Counted from the stretch's first letter, positions 1 through 6,593 are shown. The stretch is 7,702 nucleotides of DNA from DATKYV01 sp035528275 (GCA_035528275.1 DATKYV010000084.1:1-7702), one strand, 5' to 3'. Notes: generated by a model from the sequence alone, not told the origin. Numbers and translations are program-made.

Positions 1-336
1 CCAAAGCTGGCGCGGATTGGCGCGGCCCTCGGGGGCCACAGCGCAGGCCTCAAACCAGATGAGCTTGGCGCCACCCGCGCCGAAGCGGCGGTAGCGGCGG
101 ATGGTGAGCTCGCCCGGGCGCCCGTCGAGCTCCCCGTCGCAACCTTCCATAGGATGAATGGCGAGTGAGTTGCCGATTCTCCAAGCCTTGCTACCCTCGC
201 CTGCAATCTCCACCGGCCGTGCCAGCCAGCGCTTGATCTCTTCGCGGTCTTCGACGAACGGCAAATCCACTCCCACCCGCTCCGCATCGCGACGCAGGTC
301 ATCGAGGGCTTTGTAGGTGAAGTAGCGTTTCGGCAT
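1..336 (-). CDS. Old Yellow Enzyme-type NADH:flavin oxidoreductase, N-terminal part (runs off the left edge)
   Basis: This frame stays open from an ATG at 336 to the first base of the window and gives 112 residues of a longer protein. The product resembles the N-terminal part of an FMN-binding TIM-barrel oxidoreductase of the Old Yellow Enzyme family, which uses NAD(P)H to reduce activated C=C bonds. Support comes from a first barrel strand and loop 'GNSLAIHPMEGCDG' (residues 55-68), where this family contacts FMN, followed by 'RRYRRFGAGGAKLIWFEA' (80-97) and 'VAPEGRANPRQLW' (100-112), typical of a bacterial OYE-like subgroup. There is no signal peptide, so a cytoplasmic location is expected. 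The ATG lies 9 bases after the stop of the glycoside hydrolase gene and has no clear Shine-Dalgarno sequence, so translation may be coupled. The catalytic residues and C-terminal half are outside the window, and the substrate cannot be told. Confidence 0.82.
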   Translation of the reverse strand, partial: MPKRYFTYKALDDLRRDAERVGVDLPFVEDREEIKRWLARPVEIAGEGSKAWRIGNSLAIHPMEGCDGELDGRPGELTIRRYRRFGAGGAKLIWFEACAVAPEGRANPRQLW

Positions 337-345
337 CCCGGGATT

Positions 346-2550
346 TTACTCGACCACGGTGACGGGATACGAGTTCTCGCTCAGTACGCGGTCGCCTTCC
401 TTGAGAGTCAGAACCAGCTCGTAGCCGCCGGGCGCGAGGTCGGCGGGCAAATTGAATCCGAGCCAGGAGAAGTCAGTCACCGAATCCGCCGGGATTGCGT
501 TTTCCGGCTTCGTGGTCCCGACGGCGACTTCCCCTCCCTGCCCGCGCAGACGCGCCTCGCAGATCGCCCCGTGGATTTCCCGATGCTCGTCGTTGACCAC
601 CCAGAGACGCGCCGCGGCTCCCGTGCCCACGGCGTCCTCGGGCAGGTTTTTGCCTTTGCCCCAGACGGTTGTTCCAAGATCGGCGCCGATCAGCACCGGC
701 TGGTAAGCCCGCTGCAGCGCATAATAGCCCAGCTTGGGCTTGCGCGCGTAGCTCAACACCGACCAGGTGACCGACGGCCAGCAATCGACGAAGCGAAACT
801 GGAAAAACGATCCGATCTTTTGGTACTTCGCGCGCCGGTAGTGCTCGATGGCGAATTTCAGAAGGTCCGCCTGATATCGCTGGGAGTTTTCGACAAACTC
901 CGGCCAACCCGAACCCATCTCCACCTTGGCCACGTGGAAGGTCTGCTCGTATTGGAAGTCGTGGTAAGCGAGCTTCTGCCAGTCGGGTGGCCAGGCCTCG
1001 CCGAACATGGCAACCGTTTCTTCGAGCGAAGGAAACGCCTGCGCGCCGAGTTCGGAGATGATGGGTCCGCCGGGAACCTGCGCGTAGTTGTGGTAGTCGC
1101 CTCCGTACCAGCCCTCGTAGTGGTGCTCGGCAAACGCCGAGACCGGCCGCACGGGGCGCGAGGAATCCTCCTGCGCGCCCACCCGCGCCAGAAACGGGTC
1201 GAGCACGTTGACGTTGTAAGCCGTCGATTCGTTCTGGCACACCCAGGTGATGATGGAGGGATGGTTATAAAACTGGCGAATCATGTCGCGGAGCTGCCGC
1301 GCCGCCTCCTGCATGAAGGCGTCGGTGTGCGTGTAGTCCCACTGCAGCGGAAAATCCTGCCACGCGACGATGCCGGCGCGGTCGAGAGCCTCGTAAAGCT
1401 CCTGGCGGTTGACGTGCACGCAGACACGCACGCCGTTGATGTGAGCATCGCGCAGCAGTTTGATGTCTCCGGCGATGCGCTCCGGAGTGTAGCGGGAGAG
1501 GTAGAGTTCCGGCACGATATTGGTGCCGCGAATGAAGAATCGCACGCCGTTCAGCCGCCACTCGCCGGTCTGTTCGTCCAATGAAATGCTGCGCACCCCA
1601 AAGTCCTCGTCGCGCGCGTCGAGCGCTTCCCCGCCTGCCTCGAGCGTCAGCTTGCAGGTGTAGAGAAACGGCTCGCCCAGGTCCCAGGTCCACCAGAGGC
1701 GCGGCTTCTCCATCGGCAGCACCAGCACGGTGGTTGCCGCCGTGGTGGTCATCTCAAGGGTTGTCGAGACTTTCGAGCCGCCCGCTTCGGCGGTGAGGAT
1801 GTATTGGCCGGGCTTCACGGCGTTGACTTCCGCGGTGATGAAGACCTTGGCGTCGTATCCGGCGTCTTCGTTGTTCCCGGTGGCAAGCTTCCGCTCGTAG
1901 AGCACCGGCTGAATCTTCACGTTGCCGAGCCACGCCGCGCGGCGAATCTGGAGCGCAACGCTATTCCAGATTCCCGCCGTGGTCCCATCCTGTCCCGTGG
2001 CCTTGTAGACGTTGCCGGGTTTGCAGTCCCAGTGGGAAAGCACACCCTTGATCATCCGCTTGTGGTCAGGCCAGACGGTGCCGGGCTCTTCAAGCGGCGC
2101 ATCGACGACAACCGCGAGCTGGCTGCGCCCTCGCTTGATCTGCGGCGTCACGTCAAACTCGAACGCCTGAAAATATCCTTCGTGGCGGCCGACGGGAACT
2201 CCGTTCAGTTCGACCGCTGCAAAGTAGTCGACCCCGCGGAACACCAGGAAGGCGCGGTCGGCGGGCCCGAGCTTTTCCGCGAAATCGAAGCTACGCTCGA
2301 AACGCACGCGACCATTGAAGTTTGCCAGTCCCTCCAAGTTCCAGTTCGAAGGAATCTTCATCGTGCCCGGCGGCGGAAGGTTGGAGGTATCTTCAGCGAT
2401 CGAACCATCCGGCTTGATCGTGGTGCGCGCAAGAGGGCGATAGTTCCACTCGCCGTCGAGGGAGACCGCAAGCGGGTGTGGCGCGGTCTGCGCATAGGCG
2501 CACACCGCGGCCACGAACGATGTCAACAAAAGGAAAATTGCGCGTCGCAT
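346..2550 (-). CDS. Secreted glycoside hydrolase family 2 enzyme (beta-mannosidase/beta-galactosidase-like exo-glycosidase)
   Basis: The gene encodes a 734-residue retaining exo-glycosidase of family GH2, probably exported. Residues 1-20 form a signal peptide: 'MRR', a hydrophobic stretch, and an 'AYA' cleavage site before Gln21. A jelly-roll sugar-binding domain follows (about 30-205, with 'SLDGEWNY' and 'IPSNWN'), then an immunoglobulin-like domain (about 205-325), then the TIM barrel from 'RGTN' (341-344). The acid/base is Glu441 in 'WVCQNES' and the nucleophile is Glu500 in 'SELGAQAFPS'. Both match GH2, and the second motif together with 'DCWPSVTWS' (about 589-597) looks most like the beta-mannosidase and exo-glucosaminidase side of the family. 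Exact specificity is not decidable by eye. An upstream in-frame GTG at 2601 would put 17 polar residues before the signal peptide. The ATG at 2550 has a strong AAAGGGG ribosome site, so I chose it. The gene lies 9 bases before the oxidoreductase gene. Confidence 0.9.
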   Translation of the reverse strand: MRRAIFLLLTSFVAAVCAYAQTAPHPLAVSLDGEWNYRPLARTTIKPDGSIAEDTSNLPPPGTMKIPSNWNLEGLANFNGRVRFERSFDFAEKLGPADRAFLVFRGVDYFAAVELNGVPVGRHEGYFQAFEFDVTPQIKRGRSQLAVVVDAPLEEPGTVWPDHKRMIKGVLSHWDCKPGNVYKATGQDGTTAGIWNSVALQIRRAAWLGNVKIQPVLYERKLATGNNEDAGYDAKVFITAEVNAVKPGQYILTAEAGGSKVSTTLEMTTTAATTVLVLPMEKPRLWWTWDLGEPFLYTCKLTLEAGGEALDARDEDFGVRSISLDEQTGEWRLNGVRFFIRGTNIVPELYLSRYTPERIAGDIKLLRDAHINGVRVCVHVNRQELYEALDRAGIVAWQDFPLQWDYTHTDAFMQEAARQLRDMIRQFYNHPSIITWVCQNESTAYNVNVLDPFLARVGAQEDSSRPVRPVSAFAEHHYEGWYGGDYHNYAQVPGGPIISELGAQAFPSLEETVAMFGEAWPPDWQKLAYHDFQYEQTFHVAKVEMGSGWPEFVENSQRYQADLLKFAIEHYRRAKYQKIGSFFQFRFVDCWPSVTWSVLSYARKPKLGYYALQRAYQPVLIGADLGTTVWGKGKNLPEDAVGTGAAARLWVVNDEHREIHGAICEARLRGQGGEVAVGTTKPENAIPADSVTDFSWLGFNLPADLAPGGYELVLTLKEGDRVLSENSYPVTVVE

Positions 2551-2556
2551 GAAAAG

Positions 2557-2563
2557 CCCCTTT
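2557..2563 (-). promoter_or_regulatory. Ribosome binding site that decides the glycoside hydrolase start
   Basis: On the minus strand AAAGGGG stands 6 bases before the ATG at 2550. This supports the start that places the signal peptide at the N-terminus, over the longer GTG start at 2601. Confidence 0.7.
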
Positions 2564-2641
2564 CGGAAGCGAGTCGAGGGAACGTTCGGGGCGCAAGGCA
2601 CAGAATACTAAACCTTGAAGAGGCTGACGGCGGCGGTCTCG

Positions 2642-2671
2642 GCCGGGACGCATGGTGCTGAAACTCCCGGC
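2642..2671 (-). terminator. G+C-rich hairpin directly after the site-2 protease stop (possible terminator)
   Basis: A perfect 7-bp inverted repeat (GCCGGGA at 2642-2648 on the plus strand, TCCCGGC at 2665-2671) with a 16-base loop begins one base after the protease stop codon. There is no T-run on the downstream side, so it is not a classical intrinsic terminator. It could weaken read-through or protect the 3' end of the transcript. It lies in the 122-base gap before the hydrolase gene, and no convincing -35/-10 pair for that gene was seen in the gap. Confidence 0.3.
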
Positions 2672-2672
2672 A

Positions 2673-3773
2673 TCACGTCTGGCGGACGAGCTTGCGGGCG
2701 CGGCGCAGCGCCGCCTCAATCATCAGGAATTCCCCGACGTTATCCATGGTGAGCATGCCCACCAGTTGGCCTCCGTGCAGGACGGGCAGCGAGCGGCATT
2801 CGCAGTCGCGCAAGAGCCCCAGGGCGTGTTCGAGCATGTCGTGAGAGTCCGACATCTGGAAATTCTGCCGCATCACTTCACGGACGGGGACGGCGCTTCC
2901 CCGCTGCGGCAAAACCTTCAGCAGGTCGTCGCGAGTCAGGACGCCAAGCACGTGGCCATCGTCGACAACCGGAAAATCCTGCTGCCACCCGGCCAGGATA
3001 TGCTCGACGGCCGTATCCAGCGTGTCGTCAGGGCGCAAGGAGCGGAAATCCCTCATCATCACGCGCGCCACCGGAATTCCGCCCAGTGAGGAGCGCATCT
3101 GGACCATTGCGGCTTCCTGCTCCGCGCCCATCCACACAAAAAGGGCGATGAAAACCAGGAAGGGGTTGGTGAACAGGCCGACGAGTCCAAAGAGAAACGC
3201 CATGCCTTGGCCGATGCGCGCCGCGATCTGCGTAGCCCGCGTGTACTCCATGCGCTCGGCCAGGAAGGCGCGCAGCACCCGGCCGCCGTCCATGGGAAAG
3301 GCGGGGAGCATGTTGAAGACGACGAGCATGACGTTCACCACCATCAGCTTGTCGAGGAAACCGCCGCCCACCCATCGAACCCTCGCCCACTCCGGCCCCG
3401 TCCCGAGCGCGGCGAGGACCACGTAGATGGCGGCGGCGATGACCACGTTCACCGCCGGGCCGGCCAGCGCCACCCAGAACTCCTGGCGCGGGTCCTCGGG
3501 CATGCGCTCCAGCCGCGCCAGGCCGCCGATGGGGAGCAACGTGATATCTCGCGTGCGGATGCCGTACTTGCGCGCCGTGAGCGCGTGACCAAACTCGTGC
3601 AGGACCACGCAGGCGAAAATCGCCAGGACGAAAATCACGCCCGCCAACGCCGTCGCCACGCTGTGTCCCTGGCTCCAGTGCGCGTACAGGATGAACAGGA
3701 TGAGCAGCCAGAACGTGGCGTGAACGTAGACGCCGATTCCCGCAAATTCTCCGATTCTCCACGACCAACGCAT
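2673..3773 (-). CDS. Site-2 protease family (M50) intramembrane zinc metalloprotease with tandem CBS domains
   Basis: The gene encodes a 366-residue polytopic membrane protease that cuts substrate helices within the membrane. The zinc site is visible as 'HEFGH' (59-63) in the second hydrophobic segment and 'NMLPAFPMDGGR' (154-165), whose Asp162 should be the third ligand. Hydrophobic segments lie at about 14-32, 40-66, 100-122, 143-158 and 188-214. There is no PDZ domain. Two CBS domains follow, about 234-288 ('VMMRDF', 'FPVVDDGHVLGVLTRDDL') and 297-352 ('EVMRQNF', 'LPVLHGGQLVGMLTMDNV'). This layout is that of the SpoIVFB-like branch, in which CBS domains bind adenine nucleotides and tune activity. 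That point is family knowledge, not shown here. The ATG at 3773 has GAAGG 6 bases upstream and starts at the usual 'GIGVYVHATFWLL' opening. No sigma, anti-sigma or other evident substrate gene lies nearby, so the target is unknown. Confidence 0.95.
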   Translation of the reverse strand: MRWSWRIGEFAGIGVYVHATFWLLILFILYAHWSQGHSVATALAGVIFVLAIFACVVLHEFGHALTARKYGIRTRDITLLPIGGLARLERMPEDPRQEFWVALAGPAVNVVIAAAIYVVLAALGTGPEWARVRWVGGGFLDKLMVVNVMLVVFNMLPAFPMDGGRVLRAFLAERMEYTRATQIAARIGQGMAFLFGLVGLFTNPFLVFIALFVWMGAEQEAAMVQMRSSLGGIPVARVMMRDFRSLRPDDTLDTAVEHILAGWQQDFPVVDDGHVLGVLTRDDLLKVLPQRGSAVPVREVMRQNFQMSDSHDMLEHALGLLRDCECRSLPVLHGGQLVGMLTMDNVGEFLMIEAALRRARKLVRQT

Positions 3774-3779
3774 GCTTTG

Positions 3780-3784
3780 CCTTC
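3780..3784 (-). promoter_or_regulatory. Ribosome binding site of the site-2 protease gene
   Basis: On the minus strand GAAGG stands 6 bases before the ATG at 3773. It begins only 7 bases after the inner end of the nested inverted repeat at 3791-3882, so folding of that repeat could affect access to it. Confidence 0.6.
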
Positions 3785-3790
3785 GCCACA

Positions 3791-3882
3791 GGTAGCCACG
3801 CTTGGTGCATTTCCACCCGTGGGCTTTTCCCCATGTTCAAGAACCCACGGTTAATTCCAAGAGCGAATGAGCGGTGGCTACC
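3791..3882 (-). repeat. 92-base nested inverted repeat upstream of the site-2 protease (structured leader or dispersed palindromic repeat)
   Basis: Three pairs of arms nest in the correct order. The outer arms are GGTAGCCAC (3791-3799) and GTGGCTACC (3874-3882), a perfect 9 bp. The middle arms are CTTGG (3801-3805) and CCAAG (3857-3861). The inner arms are CCGTGGG (3818-3824) and CCCACGG (3844-3850). Read on the minus strand, the element begins at 3882 with GGTAGCCAC and closes at 3791, just ahead of the protease ribosome site. It may be a folded 5' leader of that mRNA, or a REP/MITE-like palindrome that happened to land there. The arms are seen directly. The function is inference. Confidence 0.6.
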
Positions 3883-3888
3883 AGCTCC

Positions 3889-3894
3889 ATTTTA
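3889..3894 (-). promoter_or_regulatory. Possible -10 box for the site-2 protease gene
   Basis: On the minus strand TAAAAT matches five of six bases of the TATAAT consensus inside an AT-rich patch that stands out from the G+C-rich surroundings. A start about 7 bases downstream would fall at about 3882, the outer edge of the nested inverted repeat. The hexamer at 17-base spacing (GGCGCA, 3912-3917) is a poor -35, and a small hairpin (GCACC/GGTGC, 3900-3914) covers most of the spacer. Confidence 0.3.
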
Positions 3895-4209
3895 AATTAG
3901 CACCGCTTTGGTGCGCCCTGCAAGCACGCGTAGCGCCCCGATTCATCGGCGCGGCGTTCTAGGGCGATTGCTGAACGAACCGCCAACCTGCGGATCATGT
4001 CCCCCTTCCACAGGGGGAACCTGCGCCCGCACCAACATTTTGTCCGATCCGGGATTTGCGAAAGCCGTCGCGGGAACGAAGTGTGACTCACCGACGTTTC
4101 CCGAGGTGTGAAAAAACACGCAGCGACGCCTCCGATATGGCACACTAGCCCCGCACGCGGCTGAGTTGGCCCAGCCGATCCCCCTGCCATGGCTCGGAAG
4201 ATTGTCCCG

Positions 4210-4215
4210 AAGGGG
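4210..4215 (+). promoter_or_regulatory. Ribosome binding site of maeB, inside a small hairpin
   Basis: AAGGGG stands 7 bases before the ATG at 4223 and decides the start over an upstream in-frame TTG at 4166. GTCCC (4204-4208) can pair with GGGAC (4213-4217) across a 4-base loop, which would bury most of the site. Confidence 0.65.
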
Positions 4216-4222
4216 ACGCCTC

Positions 4223-6499
4223 ATGGAAATCCGAAAGAAAGACGCGCTTGATTATCACCGGCAGGAGCCCAAGGGAAAGATCGAAGTCGTGGCCACCAAG
4301 CCCTGCCGGACGCAGTGGGATTTGAGCCTAGCCTATACCCCCGGCGTCGCGGAACCCTGCCTGGAGATCCGCCGTGATCCGGAAATGGTTTTTGAGTACA
4401 CGGCGCGGGCGAATCTGGTCGCCGTGGTCACCAACGGCACGCGGGTGCTGGGCTTGGGCAACATCGGGCCGCTGGCAGGAAAACCCGTTATGGAAGGCAA
4501 GGCGGTGTTGTTCAAGCGCCTGGCGGATGTTGACGTCTTCGACCTGGAAATCAACTCCGAAGACCCCGATGACGTGATCAAATTCTGCCGGCTTCTCGAG
4601 CCTACGGTGGGGGGAATCAACCTCGAGGATATCAAGACGCCCGATTGCTTTTACATCGAGGACACGTTGCGCCAGTCGCTCTCCATCCCGGTGTTCCACG
4701 ACGATCAGCACGGGACAGCCATCATTTCCGGCGCCGCGCTATTGAACGCCCTGAAGTGTGTCGGCAAGGACCTCGATCGGGTGAAGGTGGTTTTCTGCGG
4801 GGCGGGAGCCGCGGGCATCGCCTGCGCGGAGCACTACGTCCGGCTGGGCGTGCTTCGCGAGAACATCATGATGTGCGACGTGGATGGCGTCATCTACGAG
4901 GGGCGAAAGAAAGGGATGAATCCTTACAGCGCGCGCTTCGCGGTACAGACACCCAAGCGTACGTTAACGGAGGCGATGGAGGGTGCCGATGTCTTGGTCG
5001 GGCTTTCGGTGGGCGGCTGCGTTACGCAGGAGATGGTCCGCAAGATGGCCGAGCGCCCGGTCATCTTCGCCTTGGCGAATCCCGACCCCGAGATTAGCTA
5101 CCGCGCGGCGCGAGAGGCCCGGCCGGACGCCGTCATTGCCACGGGCCGTTCCGACGATCCCAATCAGGTGAACAACCTGCTAGGTTTTCCCTTCATCTTC
5201 CGCGGCGCGCTCGACGTGCGCGCCCGGGCCATTAACGAGGAGATGAAGATTGCGGCCACGCACGCACTTTCCGCACTGGCCAAGGAGGACGTGCCCGATT
5301 CGGTCCTGCGCGCCTATGGAGTGGAGCGCCTGCGCTTCGGACCCGAATACATCATACCCAAAGCCTTCGACCCGCGCGTGCTGGTCTGGGTATCGTCGGC
5401 GGTGGCCGAAGCGGCGATGAAGAGCGGCGTGGCACGACTACACATCGACCTGGAGAATTATCAGGACCAGCTCCGGCGCCGCCTGGGGCGAACGCACGAG
5501 GTGATGCAAAGCGTCCGGCATCGGGCCAAGGCCGCGCCCAAGCGAATCGTCTTCTCCGAGGGCGAGAACCCCAAAATCCTTCGCGCCTGCCACCAGCTTC
5601 TGGAAGAGAAGATCGCATTTCCCATTCTGTTGGGACGCCCGCAGGTTATCGAGAGCACACTGCACGATCTGGGGTTCGGCAGGCTGAAGGCTGAGATCAT
5701 CGAGCCCGCTTGTTCACCGCGCCTGGGGGTATATATCCAGGAGCTCTACCGGCTGCGGCATCGCCACGGAATTACCGAGAGCGAAGCGCACGAGCAGATG
5801 CTGAACGCCAACTGCTTCGGCGCCATGATGGTGCACATGGATGACGCCGACGGCTTCGTGGCGGGCGTCAGCCAGCACTACCCCGATACCATCCGCCCGG
5901 CGCTGCAGATCATCAAGACCCGCGAAGGTGTGCGCCGTGTCTCGGGCCTCTACGTCATTGCCACCAAGCGGGACGTCTTTTTCTTCGCCGACACCACCGT
6001 CAACATCGACCCGACCGCCGAGGACCTGGCGGAGACCGCGCTTCTGGCCGCCGAGGTGGCTCGTGACTTCAATGTTGAGCCGCGCGTGGCCATGATTTCG
6101 TTCTCGAACTTCGGGAGCACCAAGCACCCCTTCACCGAAAAGATGCGCAGAGCCACCGAAATCGTCCAACAGCGCGACCCCAATCTGATGGTGGACGGGG
6201 AAATGATGGCGGACACCGCCATCACCCCCGAATTGCTCGAAGAGTACAAGTTCTCGAAACTCAAGGGCGCCGCAAACGTCCTGATCTTTCCCGACCTCGA
6301 GGCGGCGAACGTCGCCTACAAATTGATGATGCGCATCGGCGGGGCGGAAGCCCTGGGCCCCATCCTCATGGGGATGTCGAAACCCGTGCACGTGCTTCAG
6401 CGCGGGGCGGAAGTGGAAGAAGTCGTCAACGTCGCGGCCATCGCCGTCGTACACGCTCAAGCGCGCGCCGTCCAATTGCCGCTGCCCAGCTCGGAGTAG
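4223..6499 (+). CDS. maeB: NADP-dependent malic enzyme, MaeB type (malic + NAD(P)-binding + phosphotransacetylase-like domains)
   Basis: The 758-residue product converts malate to pyruvate and CO2 while reducing NAD(P)+, feeding NADPH and pyruvate to biosynthesis in the cytoplasm. The malic domain shows 'AYTPGVAEPC' (37-46, catalytic Tyr38), 'GKAVLFK' (92-98, catalytic Lys93), and metal ligands in 'NLEDI' (133-137) and 'HDDQHGT' (159-165). The dinucleotide domain shows 'GAGAAG' (193-198) and 'ALANPDPE' (283-290), then 'DPNQVNNLLGFPFIFRGALD' (312-331). From about 442 ('IVFSEGEN') to the end is a phosphotransacetylase-like domain, which in MaeB proteins is regulatory (acetyl-CoA control) rather than a working enzyme. 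That is family knowledge. Total length agrees with the usual three-domain form of about 760 residues, so the fusion is normal. NADP preference is inferred from the MaeB architecture, not read from a residue. It stands alone on the plus strand, diverging from the protease and converging on the permease. Confidence 0.95.
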   Translation: MEIRKKDALDYHRQEPKGKIEVVATKPCRTQWDLSLAYTPGVAEPCLEIRRDPEMVFEYTARANLVAVVTNGTRVLGLGNIGPLAGKPVMEGKAVLFKRLADVDVFDLEINSEDPDDVIKFCRLLEPTVGGINLEDIKTPDCFYIEDTLRQSLSIPVFHDDQHGTAIISGAALLNALKCVGKDLDRVKVVFCGAGAAGIACAEHYVRLGVLRENIMMCDVDGVIYEGRKKGMNPYSARFAVQTPKRTLTEAMEGADVLVGLSVGGCVTQEMVRKMAERPVIFALANPDPEISYRAAREARPDAVIATGRSDDPNQVNNLLGFPFIFRGALDVRARAINEEMKIAATHALSALAKEDVPDSVLRAYGVERLRFGPEYIIPKAFDPRVLVWVSSAVAEAAMKSGVARLHIDLENYQDQLRRRLGRTHEVMQSVRHRAKAAPKRIVFSEGENPKILRACHQLLEEKIAFPILLGRPQVIESTLHDLGFGRLKAEIIEPACSPRLGVYIQELYRLRHRHGITESEAHEQMLNANCFGAMMVHMDDADGFVAGVSQHYPDTIRPALQIIKTREGVRRVSGLYVIATKRDVFFFADTTVNIDPTAEDLAETALLAAEVARDFNVEPRVAMISFSNFGSTKHPFTEKMRRATEIVQQRDPNLMVDGEMMADTAITPELLEEYKFSKLKGAANVLIFPDLEAANVAYKLMMRIGGAEALGPILMGMSKPVHVLQRGAEVEEVVNVAAIAVVHAQARAVQLPLPSSE

Positions 6500-6538
6500 C
6501 CAGGCGAAAGGATTCTGGAAAAACGGAGCGAACGTGTC

Positions 6539-6581
6539 ATCCTTCGTCGTCCCGATGTAGTGCATCGGGACGACGAAGGAT
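6539..6581. repeat. Perfect 19-bp inverted repeat with 5-base loop between convergent genes
   Basis: The left arm ATCCTTCGTCGTCCCGATG (6539-6557) is the exact reverse complement of the right arm (6563-6581), with the loop TAGTG between them. Beyond a 2-by-2 mismatch, GTG (6534-6536) and CAC (6584-6586) could extend the stem. It begins 39 bases after the maeB stop. No T-run follows on either strand, so it is not a textbook terminator, though such a stem may stabilise or end transcripts from both sides. Its shape, and the GTCATCC...GGATCTCA edges, suggest a REP-like dispersed element. I cannot confirm copies elsewhere from this window. Confidence 0.8.
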
Positions 6582-6593
6582 CTCACCAAAGAT

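Larger units (their letters stand above)
3774..4222. other. Divergent intergenic region between the site-2 protease and maeB, rich in short hairpins
   Basis: This 449-base region has no gene I can support. The short open frames in it overlap in several frames and have no family motifs. Besides the nested repeat it holds these inverted repeats: GCACC/GGTGC (3900-3914); TCCCCCT/AGGGGGA with a 5-base loop (4000-4018), flanked by an 8-base direct repeat AACCTGCG (3985-3992 and 4018-4025); CGGGAACG/CGTTTCCCG with one bulged base (4071-4103), enclosing GTG/CAC; GTGT/ACAC around an A-run (4106-4119); and CGGCTG/CAGCCG (4158-4177). Some will be chance in G+C-rich DNA. The maeB promoter must lie here, but I cannot pick out a convincing -35/-10 pair. 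Confidence 0.6.

Noticed and set aside
571..1584. Long open frame on the plus strand opposite the glycoside hydrolase
   Set aside because: It lies fully antisense to a gene with clear catalytic motifs, shows no family motif, and is rich in Arg, Val and His as expected from the reverse of G+C-rich codons.
2490..2550. Lipoprotein signal in the hydrolase, because a Cys (residue 17) sits in the hydrophobic segment
   Set aside because: The residues before Cys17 (Ala-Ala-Val) do not fit a lipobox, and a standard AYA cleavage site follows.
2551..2601. Upstream GTG start for the glycoside hydrolase
   Set aside because: It would place 17 polar residues before a clear signal peptide, whereas the ATG at 2550 has a strong ribosome site.
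1804..2661. Plus-strand open frame across the hydrolase N-terminus and the upstream gap
   Set aside because: It is a codon-bias shadow of the hydrolase, with no recognisable domain and no good ribosome site.
3207..3854. Plus-strand open frame opposite the site-2 protease
   Set aside because: Its low-complexity His/Arg/Glu composition mirrors the membrane protein on the other strand, and no domain is visible.
3791..3882. Possible tRNA or tRNA-like gene, since outer arms of 9 bp close a segment of about 90 bases
   Set aside because: There is no T-loop GGTTCGA motif and no proper D-arm or anticodon arm. The arms nest concentrically instead of forming a cloverleaf.
4166..4222. Upstream TTG start for maeB
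   Set aside because: The extra 19 residues are unlike the family, and the ATG at 4223 has a well-spaced AAGGGG and gives the usual protein length.
3897..4224. Small open frames on both strands in the protease/maeB intergenic region
   Set aside because: They overlap each other in different frames, have no motifs or plausible ribosome sites, and run through hairpin sequences, so they are better explained as non-coding.
5546..6499. Separate pta gene or unusual fusion at the maeB C-terminus
   Set aside because: It is one continuous frame with the normal three-domain MaeB length. This fusion is common and well described.
5714..6589. Minus-strand 291-residue open frame opposite the end of maeB
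   Set aside because: It is antisense to the conserved phosphotransacetylase-like domain, starts inside the palindromic repeat, and its composition is that of a shadow frame.
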